DNA of 36,057 bases. Origin: an uncultured Pseudomonadota bacterium (GTDB lineage: Bacteria; Pseudomonadota; Gammaproteobacteria; Burkholderiales; Rhodocyclaceae). The position numbers were made by a program, and so were the translations under genes. Position 1 is the first letter of the stretch. Every line of letters starts with the position of its first letter. Positions 8,201-15,265 of the stretch are shown here, piece after piece. Under the pieces are notes generated by a model that saw nothing but the letters and a program-made list of their open reading frames with translations, was not told where the DNA came from and did not search any database. Where the stretch lies: the NCBI GenBank assembly GCA_903951825.1, contig CAJBDJ010000006.1:1-36057 (forward strand), given 5' to 3'.

Positions 8201-9851
8201 TGTCGACAAGATTGATGGCCGTCACGAACTGAAGCGACTGTCAAAGCTTCGCATGGACCTCGAGCATGACTTGGCCAAGCTCTACCAGGATGCAGTGAAC
8301 AAGCGCACTTGGTTGAAGCTTGCGGAGAATGCTACGCACGATGTTCGCGCAGCTTTGGAGGCCTACCGGTCGGCCATCAAGACGATTGGAAAGGGTACTG
8401 GCATTCGTGCCAGCCGCTACCGCCAGGATGCCCGCTTTGCTGCTGAACGGGCCAATGGTGCGATTCCTTGCTGGATTATGCCGCACTACCGTATTTGCGA
8501 GTCGCTGCCGGCAAACTTTGGGTGTTTCGACCTGGTGATTATCGATGAGGCCTCCCAGTCTGACCTGACCGCATTGCCTGCCATCTTGCGTGCAAAGAAG
8601 GTGTTGATTGTTGGTGACGACAAGCAGGTCTCGCCGGAAGGCGTTGGTCTTGAGGAAAAGAAAATCAGGAACCTGATGACGCGCTTCCTTGCCAACCAAG
8701 TCGACATTTACCGGCCTCAGATGACCCCCGAACGCTCCATCTACGATTTGTTCAAGGTGGTTTTCGCCAAGAGCGCTGTGATGCTACGGGAGCATTTTCG
8801 TTGCGTGGCACCCATCATCGAGTATTCCAAGCGTGAGTTCTATAACCATGAGCTAAAGCCTTTGCGGATGCCTAAGGCTTCAGAGCGCTTGGACCCGCCA
8901 CTCGTCGATATTTATGTCACAGACGGCTATCGCAACAAAGACATCAACCTACCCGAGGCTCGGTTCATCGTTGATGAAATCCGGACCATCGTTGAGAACC
9001 ACGCCTTTGATGGGCGAACCATTGGTGTCGTATCCCTTTTGGGCAACGAGCAGGCCCTCAAAGTCATGCAGATGCTTAACGATGAGTTGGGTGAGCTGGT
9101 AGTCACGCAATACAAAATCACCTGTGGTGATGCCCGTACCTTCCAAGGTAAGGAGCGGGACATCATGTTCTTGTCCATGGTCGCTTCACCTGGCCATGCT
9201 CATGCTCAGACGCAGGATATGGTGGCGCAACGCTTTAACGTCGCAGCTTCTCGAGCTCGAGACCGGATGTACCTTGTTCGCAGTATTCAAGCCGAAGAGT
9301 TGAGCCATGCAGATCAATTGCGCTCAAGGCTCATCCAGCATTTCCAAGCACCATTCTTTCAGGATGAGGAGCAGTTGGATAATCTTCGTGAACTCTGCGA
9401 GTCACCGTTTGAGCGGGAGGTCTTCGACATCCTGGTTGCGCGCGGTTACCGTGTGATTCCACAAGTGCCTGTCGGCTCATACCGAATCGATATGGTTGTA
9501 GAAGGGGATGCTGACAGCCGCCTAGCAATCGAGTGCGATGGCGACCGGTATCACGGCCCTGACCAGTGGGATAGGGATATGCGCCGGCAGCGAATTTTGG
9601 AGCGAGCAGGGTGGAGATTCTGGCGCTGTTTTGCATCAACCTTCTTGCTCCACAAGAATGATGTAGTTCGAGAGCTAATCGACACGCTTGCCGCACATGG
9701 CATTAAGCCTAGCAGTGCGGATGCTCCTGTTACCAGCATCCATGTTGAGTCCAGAAGGGTGGTAGCTTTCCCGCCTGAGGCGGAGCAGGGAGTAGATAAG
9801 GGCTCAGACCAAAGTCAGGAAGATGAGGCATTGGAGTCGCTGCCTGTTTAG
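5202..9851 (+). CDS. giant SF1 (UPF1/DNA2-like) helicase fused to a C-terminal restriction-type nuclease; putative defence protein
   Basis: The 1549-residue protein has an N-terminal region of unknown fold (about 1-400). A UPF1/DNA2-type SF1 helicase core follows: Walker A GPPGTGKT with K434, Walker B VIIDEAS with D1115/E1116, motif III GDDKQ at 1138-1142, motif IV REHFRC at 1196-1201, motif V ARTFQGKERD, and motif VI NVAASRARDR near 1346-1355. About 680 mostly helical residues, including a coiled-coil-like stretch near 505-550, separate Walker A from Walker B. The C-terminus (about 1398-1510) matches the MTES_1575/Vsr-DUF559 type of PD-(D/E)XK nuclease, with E1404, D1430, and E1444 in ECDGDRYH. 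An acidic tail ends it. It lies between coaBC and dut, 7 bases after coaBC and without a clear ribosome binding site. Sampled lines have 50-53% GC against 65-67% in coaBC and dut. A phage-defence role is inferred from architecture; a repair enzyme is the alternative. Confidence 0.85.
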   Translation: MDIQNERLAALIEFAKQTALLKKTPLQNFSQHKDFTRTEERIKGWPGVIFNCQETEFDEVWLRLERLHETRPPVPDSKLLNLWIDDLPREPNKEPSLKTHAVRQSLIDIGALIVTPVEPVAEGEGVKEKVESIVVSLEDFPDSELLKGQLKSYVEVLWRPWAEREKEVRKSIALYSELFMLSQKMQGNLVDSQLELVWGVGVALWTMHSGSLAYPLLTQLVEISLNETTMALEIRPRLSEPRLEVDIYASMDNPGVAKLVETSKKFFESTGGVLNPFEPSTFEPLLQSAATFLDASGTYWPPQTTADDRSLPKSTENLVVTDTWVLMARPRTSNLLVQDLERFEAKLAAENLGPLPGAVLSLVTEPSSENEEVSLPPFRGLSVVSGSGGGAGSGTGHVSELYFPMAYNDEQVQIIQMLEAHDGVVVQGPPGTGKTHTIANVICHYLALGKRVLVTSMKDPALTVLQEKLPESIRPLAISLLTSEAEGMKQFEFAINKIAAEVTRIDRSVYRREIEQIDGQIDALHGRIAKTDKEIANWASLNLDKVQIDDESLTPVEVAEDVAVNSNEVSWFPDVLTIEARHKPQFGNAEISVLREARLAVGPGLAYLGKRVPQIGDFPETGKLLQVHQDLSRLSELKAQESDGVVPSLVSTTPETVQAAITATSKVSNLRLLLQEIDNAQQTWTAGLQQYLRRSSKNEILDLFLTLKDEILAALDTRKQFLAKPVTLSDGFEANNELVEAVANLSQGKKPFGLAGIFGKTEQKRILDAVVVVSAKPASTAEWEHVLQFIKFQQLSKALLVRWNTLADEISLPRFEPKPERLVAACMAIDLYNKVAASISDELAVVTAAQPLLPTWPKAVQTPYTKELLGEVEGVFQHHLTRHRLAETWVVKESFLKALFGCEGAITEQLREFLNKRLGSPECTDSDIQAEWSKLMEELRRVNSLAGSLKTISDVTQLIESSGAKRWALKLRSEAYPGAHDALLPDNWREVWRLCRLVSFVDKIDGRHELKRLSKLRMDLEHDLAKLYQDAVNKRTWLKLAENATHDVRAALEAYRSAIKTIGKGTGIRASRYRQDARFAAERANGAIPCWIMPHYRICESLPANFGCFDLVIIDEASQSDLTALPAILRAKKVLIVGDDKQVSPEGVGLEEKKIRNLMTRFLANQVDIYRPQMTPERSIYDLFKVVFAKSAVMLREHFRCVAPIIEYSKREFYNHELKPLRMPKASERLDPPLVDIYVTDGYRNKDINLPEARFIVDEIRTIVENHAFDGRTIGVVSLLGNEQALKVMQMLNDELGELVVTQYKITCGDARTFQGKERDIMFLSMVASPGHAHAQTQDMVAQRFNVAASRARDRMYLVRSIQAEELSHADQLRSRLIQHFQAPFFQDEEQLDNLRELCESPFEREVFDILVARGYRVIPQVPVGSYRIDMVVEGDADSRLAIECDGDRYHGPDQWDRDMRRQRILERAGWRFWRCFASTFLLHKNDVVRELIDTLAAHGIKPSSADAPVTSIHVESRRVVAFPPEAEQGVDKGSDQSQEDEALESLPV

Positions 9852-9860
9852 CTTGTCTGA

Positions 9861-9897
9861 GGTGGCACAACAGAACCTTGAGAGGTGTTGTGTCGCC
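9861..9897 (+). terminator. hairpin after the helicase-nuclease gene
   Basis: A 12-bp stem (9861-9872 with 9886-9897, two G-T wobbles) with a 13-base loop begins 9 bases after the helicase stop codon. No T run follows, so it may be an RNA 3'-end stabiliser or a weak terminator, not a classical one. Confidence 0.4.
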
Positions 9898-9921
9898 CTG
9901 TATTGTCGGATTCAACTGGCT

Positions 9922-9950
9922 TTGGGGGGGCATTGCTTCGGCGCTATACA
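9922..9950 (+). promoter_or_regulatory. candidate promoter for dut
   Basis: TTGGGG (9922-9927) and TATACA (9945-9950) are 17 bases apart, 32 bases upstream of the dut ATG. The -35 match is weak and the -10 match reasonable. A separate dut promoter would be needed if the helicase gene hairpin stops coaBC transcripts. Confidence 0.3.
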
Positions 9951-9981
9951 GAGTTCCAGTTAATTTTTTTGAGGAACAAAC

Positions 9982-10446
9982 ATGTTCAAACGTCGTATTG
10001 AAGCCAAAATCGTCAACCCACTGCTGGGCACCAGCATCCCTGCGCCGACTTACGCCACTGACGGCTCTGCGGCCATGGATCTGCGCGCCTGCGTTGAGGG
10101 CGTCGTTACGATTCAGCCTGGCCACCGCCTGCTGGTCGAAACGGGCATCGCTCTCAACATGATGGACCCCGGTCTTGTTGCCATCGTGGCTTCCCGTTCG
10201 GGCCTGTCGCTGAAGCATGGTGTTCGCGTTGCTCAGGGTATCGGCGTCATCGATTCCGACTACCATGGCGAAATCTGCGTCATCCTGGCCAACGACAGCG
10301 ACAAGCCGTTTCACATCGAGCCGGGTGACCGCATTGCTCAGCTGATGTTCCAGCCGGTGGTGCAGGTTGCCTTGCACTTTACGGAAGAGTTCTCGACTGA
10401 GACGGAACGCGGCACGGGCGGCTTCGGAAGCACAGGCAAGTCTTGA
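9982..10446 (+). CDS. dut: deoxyuridine 5'-triphosphate nucleotidohydrolase (dUTPase)
   Basis: The 154-residue enzyme hydrolyses dUTP to dUMP, keeping uracil out of DNA and feeding thymidylate synthesis. All five motifs of the homotrimeric dUTPase family are present in order: AAMDLRA (about 30-36), SRSGLS (71-76), [11 protein letters not shown] (88-98, with the catalytic aspartate), GDRIAQL (115-121) and [11 protein letters not shown] (142-152, the P-loop-like arm). TGAGGA upstream of the ATG is a good ribosome binding site. dut normally follows coaBC directly, and here the two are separated by the inserted helicase gene. Composition is GC-rich like coaBC, unlike the insert. Confidence 0.97.
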   Translation: MFKRRIEAKIVNPLLGTSIPAPTYATDGSAAMDLRACVEGVVTIQPGHRLLVETGIALNMMDPGLVAIVASRSGLSLKHGVRVAQGIGVIDSDYHGEICVILANDSDKPFHIEPGDRIAQLMFQPVVQVALHFTEEFSTETERGTGGFGSTGKS

Positions 10447-10522
10447 GGCAACAGGGGAAACAGTTGCATTGCCCTCCGATGAAAATTACCATTTGATGAT
10501 ATTCAAAAGTTCTGGAGGAAAC

Positions 10523-11122
10523 ATGAAGTTCAAGAGATCAGGTCTGGCTGCGCTGTTGCTGTGCTCCCTATCGGTCGCCTTTGCCGCGGATGATGCCAAA
10601 ACCGAGGAGCTGGTCGCCGGACGTTGTGCGCTATGCCACGGGTTGCAGGGTGAGGCAGCGAGCCCGGTTTTTCCGCGACTGGCGGGGCAGCATTCGGAAT
10701 ACATCGCCAAGCAGTTGTCCGAATTCAAGTCCGGCAAGCGTAAAAGCGACACCATGAAGCCGCAAACCGAAGAATTGACACCGGCCGAGATGAAATTGCT
10801 AGGCGCCTATTTTGAGTCCAAACAGGTGAGTGGGCGTGTATCCAAGGATCCTGAACTGGTGAGCGTCGGCAAGTTCGTCTTCAATCGCGGCAACCAGTTT
10901 TCCGGACTCCCGGCCTGCGCCAGTTGTCATGGCCCGAAAGGCCTGGGGACGGCACAATTGCCGCGTCTTGCCGGTCAACACCCGCGTTATACCGAAGAGC
11001 AGCTAAAGCAGTTCAATACCCGCGAGCGTACCAACGACAATGCCATCATGCATACCGTGGCATCGAAATTGAGCGAGCTTGAGCGCAACGCCGTCGCTGA
11101 ATATATCGCCACCCTCGACTGA
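10523..11122 (+). CDS. diheme c-type cytochrome (cytochrome c4-like), exported
   Basis: The 199-residue product starts with a signal peptide (about 1-21, ending SVAFA) and carries two CxxCH heme sites, CALCH at 35-39 and CASCH at 132-136. Methionines that could be the sixth ligands lie at about M78 (SDTMKP) and M176 (NAIMHTVA). Two similar domains of about 90 residues in tandem are the layout of cytochrome c4, a periplasmic electron carrier that can feed terminal oxidases. The start at 10523 is chosen because TGGAGG lies 6 bases upstream and the signal peptide begins there; longer in-frame starts would overlap dut. It is convergent with the MCP-like gene. Confidence 0.9.
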   Translation: MKFKRSGLAALLLCSLSVAFAADDAKTEELVAGRCALCHGLQGEAASPVFPRLAGQHSEYIAKQLSEFKSGKRKSDTMKPQTEELTPAEMKLLGAYFESKQVSGRVSKDPELVSVGKFVFNRGNQFSGLPACASCHGPKGLGTAQLPRLAGQHPRYTEEQLKQFNTRERTNDNAIMHTVASKLSELERNAVAEYIATLD

Positions 11123-11151
11123 TTTGAACGCCGTCTCTGCGGTCGCCCCGC

Positions 11152-12378
11152 TTAGAACAACTCGATTTCGCTAGAGCTTGCGGCCTGACTGGTTTTGGTC
11201 GGGCCGCCGGCCTTGATGGCGTCGGTTCGGATGTGCGAATTGACAAGCAGTTCGATCAGCGCGCGACTGCGACCATGGAAGCGCTCAAGACCATTTTTTT
11301 CTTTTTGATCGAGATGCAAGCCGAGGAAGGCGTGGAGATATTGGCCGACGCTGTTGGTACGCTGACTGATGCGGCCAATCATTTGTGTGACGATATCTTC
11401 GAACTGAATGGCGAGGACACCTTCCTGCGTCAGCCGGTGCATTTGTTCGGTCACGGCGGTAATCTGCGCAGAGTGCTGGCGCGCTCTCTCGGTGACTTCC
11501 AGCAATTCACCCGCCAGTTCGGCGAGCGTTGTTTGTGAGCGCTCGGCAATGCTCAGGTCAACCGAGCCGGCATCGGCAACGCGCACGCCAACGGCTTGCA
11601 GCGAGGTCAGGATGTCGCCGAGAGCGTCGCGGATTTCGATGTTGAAACCGCTGGTGCGTGAGGCCAATTTGCGCACTTCGTCGGCAACCACGGCAAACCC
11701 TCGTCCTGCCTCACCGGCACGCGCGGCTTCGATGGCGGCATTGAGCGCCAGCAAATCGGTTTGCTTGGTGATGCCAGCGACGTCGTTGAGCGTGGTTGTG
11801 ATGCGCGCTACCTGCTCCTGCATTTGCTCGAAACTTGCGGCAATGCCCTGGCAGGTAGTTTGCAACTGATTCATTTTGCTGACGAATTCGGCAATCAGCG
11901 TGTGCGTTTCATCGAAAAAGCGTTGTAAACCTGCCTGACCGGCAGCCTGGGTGTCGTCCGAGCCGGTCATGTGCAACATTTCATCAATCAGCGAACGCAA
12001 CACCTGGCGTTGGTTCGACGACTGCGATTCAAGCCCGGTCAGGCTGCCCGAGAGTTTGGTCACTGAATCACGAATCAGCTTTTGGGCTTCGATCATCTCG
12101 TGCTCAAGCGATGAGAACTGCAGCTCCGCGTGTTCCATCGCTTCTGTCGACAAGGTGCTGTACTCGGACATTGCGTCATTCAACTCGGCAATGTAGCGCT
12201 GTTGCTCATCCTTCAATTGCTGTTTTTTGAAGGTACTGGCAATGACGCTGACTCCCAGCAGCGCGGCAATCAGCAAAAAGAAATGCGGTGATACCGGGGC
12301 GCTGCCCAAGGTCCATAGCCACAGGGCAAGCGCCAGCGCCAGTGAAATCCAGATCAAAAAACCGTCAAGTCGCTTCAT
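11152..12378 (-). CDS. minimal methyl-accepting chemotaxis-like protein encoded directly after pntB
   Basis: The 408-residue product has two close hydrophobic segments (about 6-26 and 30-48) with almost no periplasmic loop. A coiled-coil region follows, then an MCP signalling domain whose hairpin tip is well conserved ([20 protein letters not shown], then [12 protein letters not shown], about residues 208-240). There is no HAMP, PAS or periplasmic sensing domain, so the input is unclear; membrane or energy state is one possibility. Its ATG follows the pntB stop codon with one base between them, so it is probably translated from the pnt message. The family member here lacks an obvious C-terminal CheR-binding pentapeptide. 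Control of a chemotaxis array or of another output is possible. Confidence 0.85.
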   Translation of the reverse strand: MKRLDGFLIWISLALALALWLWTLGSAPVSPHFFLLIAALLGVSVIASTFKKQQLKDEQQRYIAELNDAMSEYSTLSTEAMEHAELQFSSLEHEMIEAQKLIRDSVTKLSGSLTGLESQSSNQRQVLRSLIDEMLHMTGSDDTQAAGQAGLQRFFDETHTLIAEFVSKMNQLQTTCQGIAASFEQMQEQVARITTTLNDVAGITKQTDLLALNAAIEAARAGEAGRGFAVVADEVRKLASRTSGFNIEIRDALGDILTSLQAVGVRVADAGSVDLSIAERSQTTLAELAGELLEVTERARQHSAQITAVTEQMHRLTQEGVLAIQFEDIVTQMIGRISQRTNSVGQYLHAFLGLHLDQKEKNGLERFHGRSRALIELLVNSHIRTDAIKAGGPTKTSQAASSSEIELF

Positions 12379-12379
12379 G

Positions 12380-13750
12380 TCATCCCATTGTTTTCAAATG
12401 CTGAATAATTTCGCCGGCCATCGGCTGGGCATCGCCGTAGAGCATACGGCAATTATCCGTGTAGAACAGCGCATTCTCGACACCCGAGTAGCCGGTTCCC
12501 TTGCCGCGCTTGATGACGATCACGTTTTGCGCCAAATCGGCATTGAGGATGGGCATCCCGTAGATCGGGCTCGATTTGTCGGTGCGCGCACTCGGGTTGA
12601 CCACGTCATTGGCGCCGATGATCAGCGCCACATCCGCCTGCGCGAACTCGCCGTTGATTTCCTCAAGATCGAATATCTTGTCGTAAGGCACCCCTGCCTC
12701 GGCCAGTAGTACGTTCATGTGTCCCGGCATCCGTCCGGCCACCGGATGAATCGCAAATTTCACCGTGACCCCGGCCTCTTCGAGTATGGAGGTCATTTCC
12801 CACACCTTGTGCTGGGCGTGCGCCACGGCCATGCCGTAACCGGGGACGATGATGACCTTGCCGGCATAGCGCATCATCGCCGCCGCGTCGAGCGCCGAGA
12901 GCTCCTTCATTGAACCGCTGATCGCCGCGCCGGGCTCGCTGGCTACCAGCGGCGTAAACAAGATGTTGGAAATCGGCCGGTTCATCGCCCTGGCCATCAA
13001 CTGGGTCAGCAGCGTCCCGGCGGCGCCGACGACAATACCGGCGATGATCAGCGCCGGGTTGCCGAGGACATAGCCCTCGAAGCCGACGGCCAGTCCAGTG
13101 AAGGCATTGAACAGCGAAATCACCACCGGCATGTCGGCGCCGCCAATCGGCAAGGTGACGACGAAGCCCAGAAGCAGGGCAACGACAAAAAAAGCGACAA
13201 TCAATTCCGCTGGCGCCGGTGCCATGCTGATCATCGTCACGCCCAGCGCCAGGGCAATCCCTGCCAGCGCGACATTGACGACGTTCTGCGCCGGCAGGCG
13301 CCGGGTCTTCTTCAATACGCCCTGCAACTTGGCCCAGGCAACGCAGGAGCCGGTGAACGAAACCGCCCCGATCACCGCTCCCATCACTGCGAGAACGATC
13401 GTTGCCGTGCTGTGGCTTTGACCCTTGGCGAATTCGATGGCGGCAATTGCCGCCGCCGCGCCGCCGCCCATGCCGTTATAAATTGCCACCATCTGCGGCA
13501 TGTCGGTCATTTTGACCCGTTTGCCGGAAATCCAGGCAGCAGCGCCCCCGAGGGCAAGGGCAAGAGCCATCAGGGCGAGATTCTGCAGGCCGGGGATCAG
13601 GAAGGTGGCGGCAATGGCCAGCAGCATTCCGTAGCCGGCAACGACGATTCCCTTGCGTGCCGTGGCCGGGGAGCTCATTCCCTTGAGGCCGAAGATGAAG
13701 AGCGCTGCCGCGAGGAACCAGGCGCCTTGAACGTAAAGTGGCATCGTCAT
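12380..13750 (-). CDS. pntB: NAD(P) transhydrogenase subunit beta
   Basis: PntB forms part of the proton channel (dII) and the NADP(H)-binding domain dIII of the membrane transhydrogenase, which uses the proton gradient to make NADPH from NADH. The 456-residue product has about nine hydrophobic segments in residues 1-260, with [11 protein letters not shown] and [12 protein letters not shown]. The NADP domain carries the [11 protein letters not shown] motif, [18 protein letters not shown], and GANDVVNP near the end. The start at 13750 is chosen because GAGGG lies 6 bases upstream, inside the end of pntA2. An in-frame ATG at 13744 and a longer frame across pntA2 are less likely. It is third in pntA1-pntA2-pntB and is followed by the MCP-like gene. 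Confidence 0.95.
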   Translation of the reverse strand: MTMPLYVQGAWFLAAALFIFGLKGMSSPATARKGIVVAGYGMLLAIAATFLIPGLQNLALMALALALGGAAAWISGKRVKMTDMPQMVAIYNGMGGGAAAAIAAIEFAKGQSHSTATIVLAVMGAVIGAVSFTGSCVAWAKLQGVLKKTRRLPAQNVVNVALAGIALALGVTMISMAPAPAELIVAFFVVALLLGFVVTLPIGGADMPVVISLFNAFTGLAVGFEGYVLGNPALIIAGIVVGAAGTLLTQLMARAMNRPISNILFTPLVASEPGAAISGSMKELSALDAAAMMRYAGKVIIVPGYGMAVAHAQHKVWEMTSILEEAGVTVKFAIHPVAGRMPGHMNVLLAEAGVPYDKIFDLEEINGEFAQADVALIIGANDVVNPSARTDKSSPIYGMPILNADLAQNVIVIKRGKGTGYSGVENALFYTDNCRMLYGDAQPMAGEIIQHLKTMG

Positions 13751-13752
13751 CT

Positions 13753-14034
13753 TCAGCCCTCTTTTTTCTTGAACATGGCGAGCATCCGTTCTGTGACCAC
13801 GTAGCCGCCCGCCGCATTGGCCGCCCCGAGGGCGACGGCAAAGAAGCCGATGGCTTGCTGAAGTGGCGTATCGGCCTGGCCGAGCATGATCATCGCGCCG
13901 ACGACAACGACGCCGTGAATGAAATTGGAGCCCGACATCAGCGGCGTGTGCAGAATGACCGGTACTTTGGCGATGATCTCGTAGCCGGTGAATGCAGCCA
14001 GCATGAAGATGTATAAAGCAAGCAAGCCGTCCAT
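13753..14034 (-). CDS. pntA2: NAD(P) transhydrogenase subunit alpha, part 2 (membrane part)
   Basis: The 93-residue protein is the dII membrane portion of the alpha subunit, with three to four hydrophobic segments and the family features KVPVILHTPLMSGSNFIHG and ALGAANAAGGYVVTERML. In enterobacteria this part is fused to the NAD-binding domain. Here it is a separate gene, as in the three-subunit enzyme of Rhodospirillum rubrum. Its ATG overlaps the TAA of pntA1 by one base, implying translational coupling, and its TGA lies 2 bases before the pntB start. Confidence 0.95.
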   Translation of the reverse strand: MDGLLALYIFMLAAFTGYEIIAKVPVILHTPLMSGSNFIHGVVVVGAMIMLGQADTPLQQAIGFFAVALGAANAAGGYVVTERMLAMFKKKEG

Positions 14035-15176
14035 TACGTATTTCCTCCGTGACCGTCACCCATTACTTTTTTGACCCCCGGATGAACGCTGGCGCCGTCC
14101 CGGCAGAGCAAGGTGCCGGCGACAACTTCATCATCCCAGTCAAAGCGCAGCTGGCCATCCTGAATCCACGGTGAAAGAAAGTTGTAGAGATTTTTGGCAA
14201 AAAGCTCGGAGGCATGCGTCGGCATTCGGGAGGGCAGATTGAGCGGGCCGTGGATATTCACATCATTGGCAACGACGTGCTCGCCAGCCTGGGTCAAGGC
14301 GCAATTACCGCCGGATTCGGCCGCCATATCGACAATCAGGGCGCCATACTTCATGCGTTTGATCATGTCGACCGTCACAATCACCGGCGCTTTTTTTCCG
14401 GGCACTGCGGCGGTGGTGATCACCACATCGGCGAGTTCGACGGCCTTGGCGAGTTTTTCTGCCTGGGCGGCTTTCTCCTCAGCAGTGAGTTCGCGGGCGT
14501 AGCCGCCCACGCCGTCCGCCGAGACGCCGGTATCGACAAATTTGGCGCCGAGGGATTCGATTTGTTCGCGCGCCGCCGCTCGCACGTCATAGGCCTCGAC
14601 CATCGCGCCGAGGCGTTTGCAGGTGGCAATCGCCTGCAAACCGGCGACCCCGGCGCCGATCACCAAAACGCGAGCAGGGCGGATAGTGCCGGCGGCGGTG
14701 GTCAGCATCGGAAAGAATTTGGTGCAGCGGGCAGCGGCGATCAGGCCGCATTGGTAGCCGGCGCACGAGCTCTGGCTGGACAAGGCGTCCATGCTCTGGG
14801 CGCGCGAGATGCGCGGCAGGAGTTCGAGAGCAAAGGCGGTAATTTTTCTGGCGTTGAGGGCGGCGAGACGCTCCTTGCTCTCGAATGGCTTGAGCAGCCC
14901 GATCAGCACCGCGCCGATCGGCATGGCGGCGATTTCTTCGGGGCTTGGCGCGGCGACCCGCAAAATCAGGTCAGCGTTACGGTAGGCATCAACAATGCCA
15001 TCGACCATGGTGACACCGGTGTAGTCCGTGTCGAGCCAATGGCTCTGGATGCCGGCACTTTGCTCCATACGCAATTGAGCGCCAAGGGCGATAAATTTCT
15101 TGGCCGTTTCGGGCACCAGCGCGACGCGGCTCTCGCCTGCTGCGCGCTCTCGCGAAACCGCAATTGTCAGCGGCAT
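14034..15176 (-). CDS. pntA1: NAD(P) transhydrogenase subunit alpha, part 1 (NAD-binding)
   Basis: The 380-residue soluble dI subunit binds NAD(H) and hands hydride to the NADP domain of PntB. It is related to alanine dehydrogenase. Visible features are the N-terminal RERAAGESRVALVPET motif, the RISRAQSMDALSSQ loop, the Rossmann motif VIGAGVAGLQA in the middle of the protein, and PGKKAPVIVT. The ATG at 15176 has GGAGAAAG a few bases upstream. It is the first gene of pntA1-pntA2-pntB-MCP. A promoter reaching into the end of aceK and a terminator-like hairpin in the leader suggest that its expression is separated from aceK. Confidence 0.95.
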   Translation of the reverse strand: MPLTIAVSRERAAGESRVALVPETAKKFIALGAQLRMEQSAGIQSHWLDTDYTGVTMVDGIVDAYRNADLILRVAAPSPEEIAAMPIGAVLIGLLKPFESKERLAALNARKITAFALELLPRISRAQSMDALSSQSSCAGYQCGLIAAARCTKFFPMLTTAAGTIRPARVLVIGAGVAGLQAIATCKRLGAMVEAYDVRAAAREQIESLGAKFVDTGVSADGVGGYARELTAEEKAAQAEKLAKAVELADVVITTAAVPGKKAPVIVTVDMIKRMKYGALIVDMAAESGGNCALTQAGEHVVANDVNIHGPLNLPSRMPTHASELFAKNLYNFLSPWIQDGQLRFDWDDEVVAGTLLCRDGASVHPGVKKVMGDGHGGNT

Positions 15177-15192
15177 GGTTGCTTTCTCCGTG

Positions 15193-15212
15193 AAAAAAAG
15201 GGTCGAAACCCT
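15193..15212 (-). terminator. terminator-like hairpin between aceK and pntA1
   Basis: On the minus strand AGGGT/ACCCT pairs around a TTCG tetraloop (15212-15199) and is followed by seven T's (15199-15193). It lies just after aceK and within the likely leader of pntA1, 4 bases before the pntA1 ribosome binding site. It can terminate aceK messages and may also attenuate pnt messages. Confidence 0.7.
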
Positions 15213-15236
15213 ATTTTAGTAGATGCTAATTATCAG

Positions 15237-15265
15237 ATTATGAATCGTTTTTTCGCATCTGTGAA
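15237..15265 (-). promoter_or_regulatory. candidate promoter of the pnt operon
   Basis: On the minus strand TTCACA (15265-15260) and CATAAT (15242-15237) are separated by 17 bases; each matches consensus at five of six bases. It overlaps the last codons and stop of aceK and would start transcription near 15230, upstream of the hairpin at 15193-15212. Confidence 0.6.

Noticed and set aside
7287-8225. 312-codon minus-strand open frame within the helicase gene
   Set aside because: The plus-strand helicase is continuous with all motifs, and the antisense frame has no recognisable domain or ribosome binding site.
5202-9851. Multi-gene defence operon around the helicase
   Set aside because: Both neighbours (coaBC and dut) are core metabolism genes and the gaps are 7 and 130 bases, so there is no room for a partner gene.
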